A stretch of DNA of 64,000 bases from JABFSS01 sp964449445 (GCA_964449445.1 CAYUZT010000001.1:1-64000); one strand, 5' to 3'. Positions 32,614-41,803 are shown, counted from the first letter of the stretch. Numbers and translations: made by a program. The notes: a model not told the origin generated them from the sequence alone.

Positions 32614-32835
32614 ATGGAAGGATCCCCGAACAATCAAACGGTGCCTGAAGGACCATATGGGGGCGTTTCTATGCCACGGAAGATTTTTTATGTAACAGCA
32701 GGAGCGGCTTATATTATCTTTGGACTGGGTTGCTGCTGTGGCTCACTCTATAAAACTGCAGCGGAGTTGATATCCGGGGCGAAGAACAATAACAACGTAC
32801 CAACTGTTCTAAAAAAAGATGGAGATCAGAAGTGA
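32614..32835 (+). CDS. Small membrane protein
   Basis: 73 residues from ATG at 32614 (start chosen from the promoter geometry; the open frame extends 24 codons upstream). One hydrophobic segment (about 28-47) contains GLGCCCG, a Cys cluster that could anchor or bind metal. The tail is polar (GAKNNNNVPTVLKKDGDQK). No family recognised. It lies between two divergent glycan genes. Confidence 0.5.
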   Translation: MEGSPNNQTVPEGPYGGVSMPRKIFYVTAGAAYIIFGLGCCCGSLYKTAAELISGAKNNNNVPTVLKKDGDQK

Positions 32836-32874
32836 TGCTGGTCCATTTTTTGTTTCTCCGATACGCTACGAGCA

Positions 32875-33786
32875 ATGAAAATTTTGGTGACAGGTTCTTC
32901 CGGAACCATCGGCACTCGTCTCTGCGAAACTCTCCTCCAGCGTTCCTATGACGTGCTCGGCGTCGACTGGGTCCGCAACAAATGGCAGCCAGCGGTGGAT
33001 GCCATCACAACACTCACGGATCTGCGCGATGCCGATGCGGTTAATCGCATGCAGTTTGAAGGTATTGATATCATCGTGCACCTTGCGGCAAATGCCCGGG
33101 TCTACGAACTGGTCGAAGACCCTGCCCGGGCGCGGGATAACATGGTGAGCACGTTCAATGTCCTGGAATTTGCACGGCAGAAGGGCATCCGCAAAGTCCT
33201 CTTCGCCTCGTCGCGCGAGTGCTACGGCAATTTGCCAGCGCGGAAGTTTAAAGAAGAACTCGCGCGGATCGAAAACTGCGAGAGCCCGTACACCGCAAGC
33301 AAAATCGCCGGCGAGGCGCTCGTGGAAAGCTACACGCGGTGTTACGGGATCGATCACGTGATCTTCCGTTTTTCAAACGTCTACGGAATGTACGACGACT
33401 CGGAGCGTATTGTCCCGCTCTTCATCTGCAAAATGCGCGCGAGTGAGCCGGTTACGATCTTTGGTGAGGATAAATGCCTCGACTTCACGTATATCGACGA
33501 TACCGTTGAGGGAATCATCCTGACGCTCACGAAATTCGATGTGGTCAAAAACCAGACGATCAATCTCGCGTACGGTGAGGGGACGCACCTGGTGAATCTC
33601 GCCAAGAAGCTCAAACGACTGCTCAAGAGCAAATCCGAAATCACTCTGGGTGCTTCGCGCACCGGCGAAGTCGTCCGCTTTGTCGCCGATATCACCAAGG
33701 CTCGCACGATCCTCGGCTACGATCCCAAAGTCTCCTTCCGGGACGGTATCCAAAAGTCGGTGGAGTGGTATACGAGGAATAGCTGA
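32875..33786 (+). CDS. NAD-dependent epimerase/dehydratase
   Basis: 303 residues, extended SDR fold. TGSSGTIGTRLCETLL is the NAD motif; then HLAANARVYELV, FASSRECYGN and SPYTASKIAGEAL with Tyr/Lys. The C-terminus (GEDKCLDFTYIDDTVEGI) is typical of UDP-sugar 4-epimerases such as GalE-like proteins. Substrate unknown; probably supplies an NDP-sugar for the surrounding glycan genes. Confidence 0.88.
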   Translation: MKILVTGSSGTIGTRLCETLLQRSYDVLGVDWVRNKWQPAVDAITTLTDLRDADAVNRMQFEGIDIIVHLAANARVYELVEDPARARDNMVSTFNVLEFARQKGIRKVLFASSRECYGNLPARKFKEELARIENCESPYTASKIAGEALVESYTRCYGIDHVIFRFSNVYGMYDDSERIVPLFICKMRASEPVTIFGEDKCLDFTYIDDTVEGIILTLTKFDVVKNQTINLAYGEGTHLVNLAKKLKRLLKSKSEITLGASRTGEVVRFVADITKARTILGYDPKVSFRDGIQKSVEWYTRNS

Positions 33787-33816
33787 GAGCTGCGCAAAAA
33801 TCATGGTCAGGGAAAA

Positions 33817-33844
33817 TTGACTTTACACTCGCTGCCAATAGACT
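33817..33844 (+). promoter_or_regulatory. Promoter of the orphan gene at 33851
   Basis: TTGACT (33817-33822), a 16-base spacer and TAGACT (33839-33844). The -10 ends six bases before the GTG start, so the message should be leaderless. Confidence 0.55.
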
Positions 33845-33850
33845 TTTATC

Positions 33851-34792
33851 GTGAATGCGGAGCTCCACGCAGGCAACGGGCATGCGCGTGCAGTGGATAC
33901 TGCGACGATAGCAATCGTTTCTGCTCGTCCATCCACGCCGTTTCCTGCATTGCTCAGTCAGCTCACGGGACTGCATGCGTGGCTTCGCAGCATCGGCGCA
34001 AAAGTAGAACCACTGAGTTTCCCTCAGCTTTCTGCGGAAATTCATCCTGTCTGCGCACCAAAAATCAATGAACTTGTTCATAGGCACTGGCGTGTTCTTT
34101 TGGATAATGAAGATACATTCAAACAGCTTGCACATCATCGTCATGTTTTGAAAACCAGCATGGCAGACTTGAATGCAGCAGATGACCATGTGAAAGCTCA
34201 GGAGATCAGAGTTGAAACAACGCACGCACAATTGGAATTGCGAAAGAAGGGTGGCAAAGACCCTGCAGAGTTGCAGCGCGAGTGGGGTATTGCTCAAATG
34301 GGTTTGCATCCGTTGGATACAGTTGCATCGAGGGCAAAAGAAGCCCACATGTCTCTGGAAAGTGTGCTTCATCCGAAGATTGTTGCTCTAGAGAAAAAAC
34401 TTTTCCCGATTGTTGATGCATTGAATGCAAGTGTCAGCAAAGTTCGGGGCGAATTACGCCGTTGTGCACAACTACGTTCTATTGGGCCCAAGGAAACGAA
34501 CGGTACACCCGCAGCAGATTCATTGAATGGTTTTTCACATGGGTATGCGCCGCAAAATATTCGTGTCACAAAGACGGCAAAACAGGCTTTGAGGAATGGG
34601 AGACATAAGAAAGGTCCGGCACGTCCAACACGTGGAGTGGACGTAGCGGAAATTTTAGGTGGACAGGGCTACCAGGCGCCACAACAAGATAGGGAAATGC
34701 GTTTATTCAAAAAACAGGCAGCGTCTGCCGCTACCGGTTCTTTCTGTGTCACATCTCGAGGAATTGTCGGGAACATTCCGGGGATCGAATAA
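33851..34792 (+). CDS. Orphan hypothetical protein, helical
   Basis: 313 residues, GTG start set by the promoter six bases upstream. No family recognised. The middle (about 85-215) is rich in charged helical sequence (DAADDHVKAQEIRVETTHAQLELRKKGG-like) and may form coiled coils. The C-terminus has basic and Gly-rich stretches (RNGRHKKGPARPTRG). Base usage looks less GC-rich than its neighbours by eye. It lies tail-to-tail with the FAD oxidoreductase, 24 bases apart. Confidence 0.6.
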   Translation: MNAELHAGNGHARAVDTATIAIVSARPSTPFPALLSQLTGLHAWLRSIGAKVEPLSFPQLSAEIHPVCAPKINELVHRHWRVLLDNEDTFKQLAHHRHVLKTSMADLNAADDHVKAQEIRVETTHAQLELRKKGGKDPAELQREWGIAQMGLHPLDTVASRAKEAHMSLESVLHPKIVALEKKLFPIVDALNASVSKVRGELRRCAQLRSIGPKETNGTPAADSLNGFSHGYAPQNIRVTKTAKQALRNGRHKKGPARPTRGVDVAEILGGQGYQAPQQDREMRLFKKQAASAATGSFCVTSRGIVGNIPGIE

Positions 34793-34816
34793 TTTTTCCT
34801 CATCAGCGATATATGA

Positions 34817-36385
34817 TCATTTCTTCTCCTCGTGATACGCCATTTCCAAGTTCACATCCCATAGATTCGATTTATCCGTCCGTCCTTCCGCAATGTTATC
34901 CACCGCCATCATCGCGGTGAGCATGCTGTGGTCCTGGTTGTTGTAGCGGTGCATGCCGTTTCGGCCGACGAGGTAGAGGTTCGGGATGGTGTTCACGTAG
35001 TCGCGCACGACATGGAGCTGTTCATAGCTGCCCCAGTAGGCGGGGTAGGCCTTGGGCATGCGCAGAACGCACGCGTCCAGCACGTCGTCCTTCTTCAGGA
35101 AGCCGATCTTCTCCATTTCTCTAACGCCCAGATCAATCAAATCCTGATTAGGCTGAATCCACAGGTCGCCACCTTCGTTCACGAAGTACTCAAGTCCTAT
35201 CCACACTGTATTCTTCCAGTCTTTCACCAGGTACGGGCTCCAGTTGTTGAAAATCTGCACGCGGCCCACTCGCACTTCGCCTTCCTGAATGTAGATCCAG
35301 TTATCCGGCACGCGCTCGGCGGGCATTTTTCCGCGCTCCTGCACATGGAGCTTCTTGAGCAGCAGACCAACCGTCAAAAAGTCGCGGTACTGCAGCCCTT
35401 CGGCAACTTCTAGCACCGTTGCGGGAACACGGGGCGTCATCATGCCAATCAGATGCTTGATGGGCATAGTGGAGAAGAAAAAATCACAGGCGACTTCTTC
35501 GCGGTTTCCCGTATTCACATCTTCGGTCGTCACGGATGTTATGCGACCATCGGTCAGGTGGACTCCAGCAATGCGCGTGTGCATCCGAATCTCCCCGCCA
35601 CGCGACTGCACCTTCTCTGCCACCGTCTCCCACATCTGTCCGGGCCCGAATTTGGGATAGAAGAAGCGCGTGATGAGCGATGTTTCGCGTTCTTCCTGCG
35701 CTTTCTTAAAGTCGCTGCTCAGAAGATCTTTGACGGCGTGCGTCAGCGCTCTCTTGAGCGATAATCCTTTGATCCGCTGCGCTCCCCAGTCGGCGCGGAT
35801 CTGATTACAGGGGATGCCCCACACCTTCTCCGTATATTTTTCGAAGAAGGTTTTGTAGAGGCGCCGTCCGAAGCGATTCGTGAAGAACGCATCAAGGTAT
35901 GTTTCGTCTTTGAGCGGGAACATCTGCGCTTTGATGTAACTGAGACCAATCAAAAACGTATTCCATAGCCCGAGTCTTCGCGCGACGGTCAGTGTGATGC
36001 CAATGGGGTAGGGAAAGAAGTGATTGCGATAGAAAATGCGAGAAAGGCGCGGGCGCTGGAGCATCGTCGCGTCTTCAGTCTCGGGATCGGGCCCGCCGGT
36101 TGCAAAATGGATCTCGTGGTGTTTGATCTGTGAATCGGCGGCGGGGGAACCCTGCAGGGGAAGAATGGAGAACCACCACTGCATCACGCGGTCGCTCTTG
36201 GAAAAGAACCGATGCCCGCCAATGTCGATGCGATTGCCTTTGTGATTGAACGTCTGCGCAATTCCCCCGATGGCATCGGTTGCTTCGCACACGATCGGTT
36301 GAATATCCGTTCGCGCGAGAAGCTCATACGCAGCTGTTAAGCCGGCAGGACCGGCTCCGGCGATAAGTGCGATTTTTTGAGGCAT
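34817..36385 (-). CDS. FAD-dependent oxidoreductase, UDP-galactopyranose-mutase-like
   Basis: 522 residues. The FAD Rossmann motif is at the N-terminus (ALIAGAGPAGLTAAYELLA), with GGIAQTFNHKGNRIDIGGHRFFSK following, as in the Glf/protoporphyrinogen-oxidase-like branch found in polysaccharide clusters. The C-terminus has the second FAD-contact segment NLYLVGRNGMHRYNNQDHSMLTA. Substrate is unknown; it may be an NDP-sugar or lipid-linked sugar. A TACAAT hexamer ends seven bases before the ATG. Confidence 0.88.
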   Translation of the reverse strand: MPQKIALIAGAGPAGLTAAYELLARTDIQPIVCEATDAIGGIAQTFNHKGNRIDIGGHRFFSKSDRVMQWWFSILPLQGSPAADSQIKHHEIHFATGGPDPETEDATMLQRPRLSRIFYRNHFFPYPIGITLTVARRLGLWNTFLIGLSYIKAQMFPLKDETYLDAFFTNRFGRRLYKTFFEKYTEKVWGIPCNQIRADWGAQRIKGLSLKRALTHAVKDLLSSDFKKAQEERETSLITRFFYPKFGPGQMWETVAEKVQSRGGEIRMHTRIAGVHLTDGRITSVTTEDVNTGNREEVACDFFFSTMPIKHLIGMMTPRVPATVLEVAEGLQYRDFLTVGLLLKKLHVQERGKMPAERVPDNWIYIQEGEVRVGRVQIFNNWSPYLVKDWKNTVWIGLEYFVNEGGDLWIQPNQDLIDLGVREMEKIGFLKKDDVLDACVLRMPKAYPAYWGSYEQLHVVRDYVNTIPNLYLVGRNGMHRYNNQDHSMLTAMMAVDNIAEGRTDKSNLWDVNLEMAYHEEKK

Positions 36386-36401
36386 TACACTTATTGTAGA
36401 G

Positions 36402-36480
36402 GAATTATGAATTATGAATCATGAATTCTGTATGCAATACATTTCTTGTTTCCATAATTCATACTTCATAATTCATGATA
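36402..36480. repeat. Inverted heptad repeat, ATGAATT family
   Basis: The left arm (36402-36427) has GAATTATGAATTATGAATC units. The right arm (36452-36478) has CATAATTCATACTTCATAATT. The loop is about 25 bases. It fills the gap between the FAD oxidoreductase start and the GT2 stop. Confidence 0.85.
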
Positions 36481-37330
36481 GGCGGAGTCTTCTACTCACA
36501 AATTTCTTGAACATACCCACAATTTCCCGTCGCATAACCCTCTTTGTCAGTTTCTTCATCGGTCCCGGGGGAAGGGCTTTGCTCAGAGAGCGGAAGATGC
36601 GGAGTCTATCCAGGCTCCCGGCTCCCGATTCCTCATTCCGCGCTGTTGCCGCCTTCGGGTGCACGCGGAACTGGCCCAGGTTTTCTGCAATCCAGAATCC
36701 GTCACTGTGTAAGAGACACCGGACCCAGTAGTCACTATCCAACCCCTGCTTCATATCTTCTCGAAATGGTCCCACCCGCTTCAGGAGCTCGTGGCGCAGA
36801 GTGACAAAACTCGGTTCACCAATCAGATTTGGACGCAGTCCTCGCTCAATCCATGATTGGAGAAATTCTTCATGTGAGAGTCTGCCTTCTTTCATCTGAC
36901 TACGTGCATCAGTCACTTCATCATAAATACCTGTGGCAGCTGCACTTGTGTGGCCTTCCATCAGGTAGGAATGATTTGCGGCAGTAAATCCAATATCTGC
37001 ATTCTGGTTCAGAATATCGACAGAACGTTGCAGATACTGGGGGTGCCAGAGGTCGTCCTGGAAGAGATAGGAGATCAATTCACCTCTCGCAACACGCGCA
37101 CAGGCATTCCAATTTCCTCCAATGCCCAGACGTACGGGGCTTTTGTAGTACGTGATCCGAGAGTCAGTAGAATATTTCGAAAGCATCGACTGTACGTCCG
37201 CATGTGATGCGTCATCGTGGATGATTAGTTCCCAATCGGTGAACGTTTGCGCAAGGACAGAATCAAGTGCCGCATGAAGATGTGCAGGTGTGGATTCGTA
37301 GGTGGGGAGGCAAACGGTAACGATGGGCAT
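36473..37330 (-). CDS. Glycosyltransferase family 2
   Basis: 285 residues from ATG at 37330 (MPIVTVCLPTYESTPAHL). GT-A motifs are IIHDDASHADV (about 38) and the metal-binding region YLFQDDLWHPQYL; EPSFVTLRHELLKRVGPF matches the acceptor side. An inverting transferase for glycan assembly. The reported longer frame reads into the upstream GCCAA repeat, so it is discounted. The 3' end runs into the ATGAATT array. Confidence 0.9.
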   Translation of the reverse strand: MPIVTVCLPTYESTPAHLHAALDSVLAQTFTDWELIIHDDASHADVQSMLSKYSTDSRITYYKSPVRLGIGGNWNACARVARGELISYLFQDDLWHPQYLQRSVDILNQNADIGFTAANHSYLMEGHTSAAATGIYDEVTDARSQMKEGRLSHEEFLQSWIERGLRPNLIGEPSFVTLRHELLKRVGPFREDMKQGLDSDYWVRCLLHSDGFWIAENLGQFRVHPKAATARNEESGAGSLDRLRIFRSLSKALPPGPMKKLTKRVMRREIVGMFKKFVSRRLRLS

Positions 37331-37331
37331 A

Positions 37332-37437
37332 AGAAGCCAAGGAAGCCAAAGAAGCCAAGGACTATCACATTCAGGTCGTAGCTTAACATAGCGCTGCTCG
37401 TTGGCTTCGTTGGCATCTTGGGCATCTTCGGCTTCTA
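37332..37437. repeat. Inverted GCCAA-word repeat, element 4
   Basis: The left arm (37332-37361) reads AGAAGCCAAGGAAGCCAAAG. The right arm (37398-37437) reads GCTCGTTGGCTTCGTTGGC and onward. The loop is about 35 bases. It fills the whole gap between the GT2 start codon and the stop of the acyl-CoA synthetase. Confidence 0.85.
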
Positions 37438-39504
37438 CTCGACAACAACCTTGGCATCCGCAATCGTCACTCCATCGTTCCTCACAATCACCGGATTCAG
37501 ATCCAATTCCGTAATTTGCGGACAATCGGTCACCAATTGGCTAACCTGCACGATGATTTTAGCGAGTGCCACGATGTCTGACTGCAATTTGCCGCGGAGT
37601 CCCAAGAGCATTTTCCAGGATTTGAGTTCTTGCAGCATTTCATACGCTTCTTCTTCACCAACCGGCGCAATCCGGAAGGAGGTGTCCTTGAAAAGTTCTG
37701 TGTAAATGCCTCCCAGACCGACCATGATGAGATGGCCGAAGTTTGCATCCTTCATAGCACCCACAATGAACTCATCTCCGGCAGGGAGAAGTTTCTGGAT
37801 GAGCACACCGTTGATCTGCGCCTTCGGTGCGTGCTTCTTTGCATTCTTCTCAATTTCTGAGAATGCCTGCTTCACCTCATCCGCATTCTTTAGATTCACC
37901 CGTACACAGCCGATGTCTGTTTTATGGAGAATTTGCGGCGAGCTGATCTTCGCAACAACGGGATAGCCGATCTTCTCCGCACACGTCACTGCTTCATCCG
38001 CACTCTGTGCAACTTCAGCCGAAGGAAGAGGCAAATCATAGGCTTTGAAGAGATCAGCAGTGATTTCTTCAGACAAAAGACCTGAAAAAGAGGACAGAGA
38101 ACAGTGGACAGTGGACAGAGGAGGTCGATTATTTTTAGTTCTCTGTCCGTTGTCCTCTGTACGTTGTCCTCTGCGCAGAGCGGCAAGTGCCGCGATTGCG
38201 CGTTCCGGTGTCGGAAAATTCGGTATGCCGTTTTCCTGCAGAATCACGATGGCATCGGTGACGTTTTTCTCTCCCATGAAGCTCGTCACAATCGGCATCA
38301 GCGGATAGCGGGCATGCACATCGATGATCGCACGAGCGATCTCGCTGCACGGTGTCATCACCTGCGGCGTGAGGAGTGTAACGACGCCATCGATATTGCG
38401 ATCTTTGGCGCACGCGACGAGTGCTGCGCTGTACCGATCGGCAACGGCGTCGCCCAGCACATCGATGGGATTCTTCACACTCGCAGCTGCGGGCAGGTTC
38501 TTTTTTAATTCCTCTGCGTTCTTCGGATCAAGCTCGGCCAGAATCAGTTTTTCGCGTTCCGCGGCGTCTGTTGCGAGAATCCCGGGACCTCCGGCATTGG
38601 TGATCACCGCGATATGCGGCGTGAGGAGTGCTGGTTGTGTGGAAAATGTCCGTAGGAGATCCATGAATTCCTCCGTCGTGCGTGCACGATGGATACCTGT
38701 TTGCGCGCAGACGGCGTCAATCGCGGCATCCGACCCTGCAAGCGCTCCCGTGTGCGATGAAACCGCTCTCTTGCCGCGTTCCGAGACGCCCGATTTGATC
38801 AGCACGATCGGTTTTTTCGCAGCGACCTCGCGCGCAACCGTCAAAAACTTTTTTCCATTCACAATACTTTCCACGTACATCCCGATCACGTGCGTCTGAG
38901 GATCTTTCGCGCACAATTCCAGGAAATCGCACTCATCCATCACCGCTTTGTTTCCCATACTGACGACGAGAGAGAAATCCATGTGCAATCCCGCCGCAGA
39001 ATCAAGGAGTGCTACAGCGAGAGCCCCCGATTGGCTAAGGAGTCCAATGAAACCCGGACGCTCAAGGTTTTCCGCAAACGACGCGTTCATGCCGATCGAT
39101 GGGCGGATCACACCCAGGCAGTTTGGGCCGACCAGAGCGATATCATGTTCTTTCGCGATCCGAATGACCTCTCGCTCCAACTGATGACCCTCACCTGTTC
39201 CCGTCTCCCCAAACCCGGCACTGATCACGATCACACTCTTGATGCCTTTCTTTCCGCATTCTTCCAGAATCGCGGGAACGGTTTTGCCCGGCGTCACGAT
39301 CACTGCCAGATCCACACTTCCCTCGATCGCCGTCACCGACGGGTAGGCTTTTTTCCCCAAAATCTCCGGGGCTTTCGGATTCACCGGATATACCTCGCCT
39401 TTGAACCCCTGCGTGAGGATATTTTTGAGGATCATATGCCCCACTTTCGTTTCCTCACTGGAGGCCCCGATAACAGCGATGCTGGAGGGAGAAAGGAGAG
39501 ACAT
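37435..39504 (-). CDS. Acetate/acyl-CoA ligase (ADP-forming), fused alpha-beta
   Basis: 689 residues from the ATG beginning MSLLSPSSIAVIGASSEETK. The N-terminal CoA-binding domain and succinyl-CoA-ligase-like domains contain AVSSHTGALAGSDAA, with the phospho-His, near 260. The C-terminal half is an ATP-grasp domain (GYPVVAKISSPQILHKTDIGCV). It makes ATP from acyl-CoA, ADP and phosphate. The linker between the halves (about residues 443-471) is encoded by an inverted ACAGTGG repeat. Divergent from the flavodoxin-korAB operon, with which it probably forms one fermentative pathway. Confidence 0.93.
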   Translation of the reverse strand: MSLLSPSSIAVIGASSEETKVGHMILKNILTQGFKGEVYPVNPKAPEILGKKAYPSVTAIEGSVDLAVIVTPGKTVPAILEECGKKGIKSVIVISAGFGETGTGEGHQLEREVIRIAKEHDIALVGPNCLGVIRPSIGMNASFAENLERPGFIGLLSQSGALAVALLDSAAGLHMDFSLVVSMGNKAVMDECDFLELCAKDPQTHVIGMYVESIVNGKKFLTVAREVAAKKPIVLIKSGVSERGKRAVSSHTGALAGSDAAIDAVCAQTGIHRARTTEEFMDLLRTFSTQPALLTPHIAVITNAGGPGILATDAAEREKLILAELDPKNAEELKKNLPAAASVKNPIDVLGDAVADRYSAALVACAKDRNIDGVVTLLTPQVMTPCSEIARAIIDVHARYPLMPIVTSFMGEKNVTDAIVILQENGIPNFPTPERAIAALAALRRGQRTEDNGQRTKNNRPPLSTVHCSLSSFSGLLSEEITADLFKAYDLPLPSAEVAQSADEAVTCAEKIGYPVVAKISSPQILHKTDIGCVRVNLKNADEVKQAFSEIEKNAKKHAPKAQINGVLIQKLLPAGDEFIVGAMKDANFGHLIMVGLGGIYTELFKDTSFRIAPVGEEEAYEMLQELKSWKMLLGLRGKLQSDIVALAKIIVQVSQLVTDCPQITELDLNPVIVRNDGVTIADAKVVVE
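38090..38173. repeat. Inverted ACAGTGG repeat inside the acyl-CoA ligase gene
   Basis: The left arm (38090-38122) reads GGACAGAGAACAGTGGACAG. The right arm (38136-38173) reads CTCTGTCCGTTGTCCTCTG. It is in frame and adds about 28 residues (GQRTEDNGQRTKNN-like) between the two domains. Confidence 0.85.
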
Positions 39505-39553
39505 GCGATTCTCCTTATTATACCTCAACATTTTTGTGGCGTACACTGTGGGG

Positions 39554-40012
39554 GTGAGCTCCGTGCACATCATTTTCGCTTCGACGAGCGGGCATACCGA
39601 GTTCGTCGTCGATGTGATCATCCCTCTTCTGAAGGATGCGGGGCACGCCGTCACCAAACAGCGTGTGGAACTTGCCAAGCCTGAGGATCTTTTGAAGGGC
39701 GACACACTCATTCTTGCGTCGGGTACATGGAATACAGGCGGCATCGAGGGCCAGCTGAACCCGCATATGCACGCATTCGTGTACGGACCCGCAAAGGGTG
39801 CAGACCTCAAAGGCAGAAATGTCGCCATCATCGCATTGGGTGACGAGCGGTACCACTACACGGCCCGTGCAGGGGAGCATTTACGTACGTTCATTGAATC
39901 TCATGGGGGAAAAATACTTGGAGAACCTCTCACGGTCGTCAATGAGCCGTATGGGCAGGAGGAGAAGGTTGAGGAGTGGGGAAAAGCGCTCGTGAACTCG
40001 TTAACTCGTTAA
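39554..40012 (+). CDS. Flavodoxin
   Basis: 152 residues from GTG at 39554 (VSSVHIIFASTSGHTEFVV), the FMN phosphate loop being STSGHTE. WNTGGIEGQL and ALGDERYHYTARAG correspond to the two loops stacking on the isoalloxazine. A short-chain flavodoxin of normal length; a longer frame would run into the divergent gene's start region. It is likely the electron acceptor of the KorAB enzyme that follows ten bases downstream. The last residues (LVNSLTR) and stop are read from an octamer repeat. Confidence 0.85.
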   Translation: MSSVHIIFASTSGHTEFVVDVIIPLLKDAGHAVTKQRVELAKPEDLLKGDTLILASGTWNTGGIEGQLNPHMHAFVYGPAKGADLKGRNVAIIALGDERYHYTARAGEHLRTFIESHGGKILGEPLTVVNEPYGQEEKVEEWGKALVNSLTR

Positions 40013-40017
40013 CTCGT
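39995..40017. repeat. Octamer array (ACTCGTTA) before korA
   Basis: AACTCGTTAACTCGTTAACT and on; 8-base unit. It overlaps the flavodoxin stop. The exact reverse complement, with one more unit, ends korA at 41773-41801. Confidence 0.9.
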
Positions 40018-40021
40018 ATCT

Positions 40022-41797
40022 ATGAATCGGGTTTCTCTGAAAATCGTCGGCGCGCAGGGGCAGGGAGTGAACTCTGTCGGAGAAATCTGTGCAAAAGGTC
40101 TCAAGCGTGCGGGGTACTGCGTGTTCGGATACCGCGAGTACATGTCGCTCATTAAAGGAGGGCACAGCAGTTACCAGTTGGATGTGAGTGATAAGAAGAT
40201 CGAAAGTGCCGAAACGAGCGTGCACGTGCTCGTGACGTTCAATCATCATGGGCTCGAGAAGAATGCTCATGAGGTGAAAGAAGGAGGGGTCATTGTGCAC
40301 CAGTCGCCACAATGGATGTTCCCTCAAAATGTTGAAGCTGATCTCCGGAAGCGCAAGGTGACTGTTCTGTATCTGCCGACGGAAGAGATCCTCAAAAAGA
40401 TCAAGGGAAAGCCGATTTTGGGGAACGTCCTGATCACCTCCGTTGTCTGGAGCCTGCTTGGCCGCAGTATCGACGGCCTCAAAGAACTCGTCCGCGAGCA
40501 ATTCGGACACAAGGGCGAAGAGTTGGTGCAACTGAACTTCCGGTGTATTGAAGAAGGCTTTGCCTTCACCGCTGCACATGCCAAGGGCGTCTCGATTGCG
40601 CTGCCGCCGGTGGATCCCCAGTGGAAAAATCATCTGCTCATTACGGGGAGCCAGGCGATGGGGCTTGGGCTCATCCATGGCGGTTGCCGCTTTTACGCCG
40701 GATACCCGATGACGCCGTCCTCACCGCTGCTCACGTTTGTCGCAGAGATGCAGAACAGAACGGGAATGGTGGTAAAACAAGCGGAAGATGAAATTACCGC
40801 CGCGCAGATGATGAGCGGTGCGATGATGATGGGCACGCGTGCAGCAACCGGCACCTCCGGCGGCGGATTCGATCTGATGACAGAGACGCTCTCCCTCAAC
40901 GGCATCATCGAAAATCCGTCCGTGTTCGTCCTTGCTCAGCGTCCGGGTCCTGCAACCGGCTTGCCTACATGGACCGCGCAGGGAGATCTTCTGCTTGCGA
41001 TCGGTTCCGCGCATGGCGAGTTTGCGCGATGTGTAATGTCCGTGAGTGACGCGCAGGATTGCTTCGACTTGATGCCGGAAGCATTCAACTTGGCGGAGGA
41101 ATTCCAAACACCGGTGATCGTGATGACCGACAAGCACACGGCCGAAGCGCTCTTCACCCAAGAGCAGTACGATCAGAAGAAGGCGACGATCAGACGCGGG
41201 AAACTCATAACTGATCCTAAGCAACTCACGAAGCTCAAAAGCACCGATCGATACGATCCCACGGCAAAAGATGGCATCTCAGCGCGATGGCTTCCTGGAG
41301 CCAACGCCGCGACCTTCTGCGCGCAGGGAGATGAGCACAATGCCGAGGGAGCTGTGGATGAAACGTCCGCAAATGCGACCGCACAAATGGAGAAGAGGAT
41401 GAGGAAGATGGAGGCGCTGAAAAAAGTGTTGCCGGAGCCGGAATTGTTCACGGGACCGGGAACGGGCTCGGGACCGGGAGTGAAAAGCCCTGAAGTGCTC
41501 TTGGTTGGATGGGGGAGTACGAAAGGAACAGTCATGGATGTCCTCCATGAGCTCAACAATCCAAAAATCGGTTACCTCCACTACACGTACTTGTGGCCAA
41601 TGAAGACAGATCGCTTGATGGAGCTTAGTAAGAAAGTGAAGAAGGTCATTCTCATTGAACAGAATCACAACGGACAGTTGGGGCAGGTCATACGCATGGC
41701 GTGCGGACTTGATATCCCCGAAAAAATTCTCAAATACGATGGCCGGCCATTCTTCTATGATGAGTTACTAAAACGAGTTAACGAGTTAACGAGTTAA
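40022..41797 (+). CDS. korA: 2-oxoacid:ferredoxin/flavodoxin oxidoreductase, gamma-alpha fusion
   Basis: 591 residues. Residues 1-190 are the gamma domain (IVGAQGQGVNSVGEICAKGL, LIKGGHSSYQLDV). Residues about 200-590 are the alpha domain (GSQAMGLGLIHGGCRFYAGYPMTPSSP, FDLMTETLSLNGI, AQRPGPATGLPT), with a C-terminal domain II (VGWGSTKGTVMDVL). With KorB it decarboxylates a 2-oxoacid to acyl-CoA and reduces ferredoxin or flavodoxin. A GPGTGSGPG stretch (about 477-486) is an in-frame repeat insertion. The last nine residues derive from the octamer array. Confidence 0.93.
   Translation: MNRVSLKIVGAQGQGVNSVGEICAKGLKRAGYCVFGYREYMSLIKGGHSSYQLDVSDKKIESAETSVHVLVTFNHHGLEKNAHEVKEGGVIVHQSPQWMFPQNVEADLRKRKVTVLYLPTEEILKKIKGKPILGNVLITSVVWSLLGRSIDGLKELVREQFGHKGEELVQLNFRCIEEGFAFTAAHAKGVSIALPPVDPQWKNHLLITGSQAMGLGLIHGGCRFYAGYPMTPSSPLLTFVAEMQNRTGMVVKQAEDEITAAQMMSGAMMMGTRAATGTSGGGFDLMTETLSLNGIIENPSVFVLAQRPGPATGLPTWTAQGDLLLAIGSAHGEFARCVMSVSDAQDCFDLMPEAFNLAEEFQTPVIVMTDKHTAEALFTQEQYDQKKATIRRGKLITDPKQLTKLKSTDRYDPTAKDGISARWLPGANAATFCAQGDEHNAEGAVDETSANATAQMEKRMRKMEALKKVLPEPELFTGPGTGSGPGVKSPEVLLVGWGSTKGTVMDVLHELNNPKIGYLHYTYLWPMKTDRLMELSKKVKKVILIEQNHNGQLGQVIRMACGLDIPEKILKYDGRPFFYDELLKRVNELTS
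41453..41479 (+). repeat. GGACCG-word insertion inside korA
   Basis: Hexamer-like words GGACCGGGAACGGGCTCGGG encode GPGTGSGPG between the alpha core and C-terminal domain. The same words occur twice in guaA. Confidence 0.8.
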
Positions 41798-41801
41798 CGA
41801 G
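41773..41801. repeat. Octamer array (ACGAGTTA) at the korA end
   Basis: ACGAGTTA repeated 3.6 times. It supplies the last codons and the TAA stop of korA and ends two bases before the korB ATG. Confidence 0.9.
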
Positions 41802-41803
41802 CA

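Noticed and set aside
36402..36480. Possible CRISPR array in the short-word repeats
   Set aside because: Units are 7-9 bases with no unique spacers, they come in inverted arms, and no cas gene is present.
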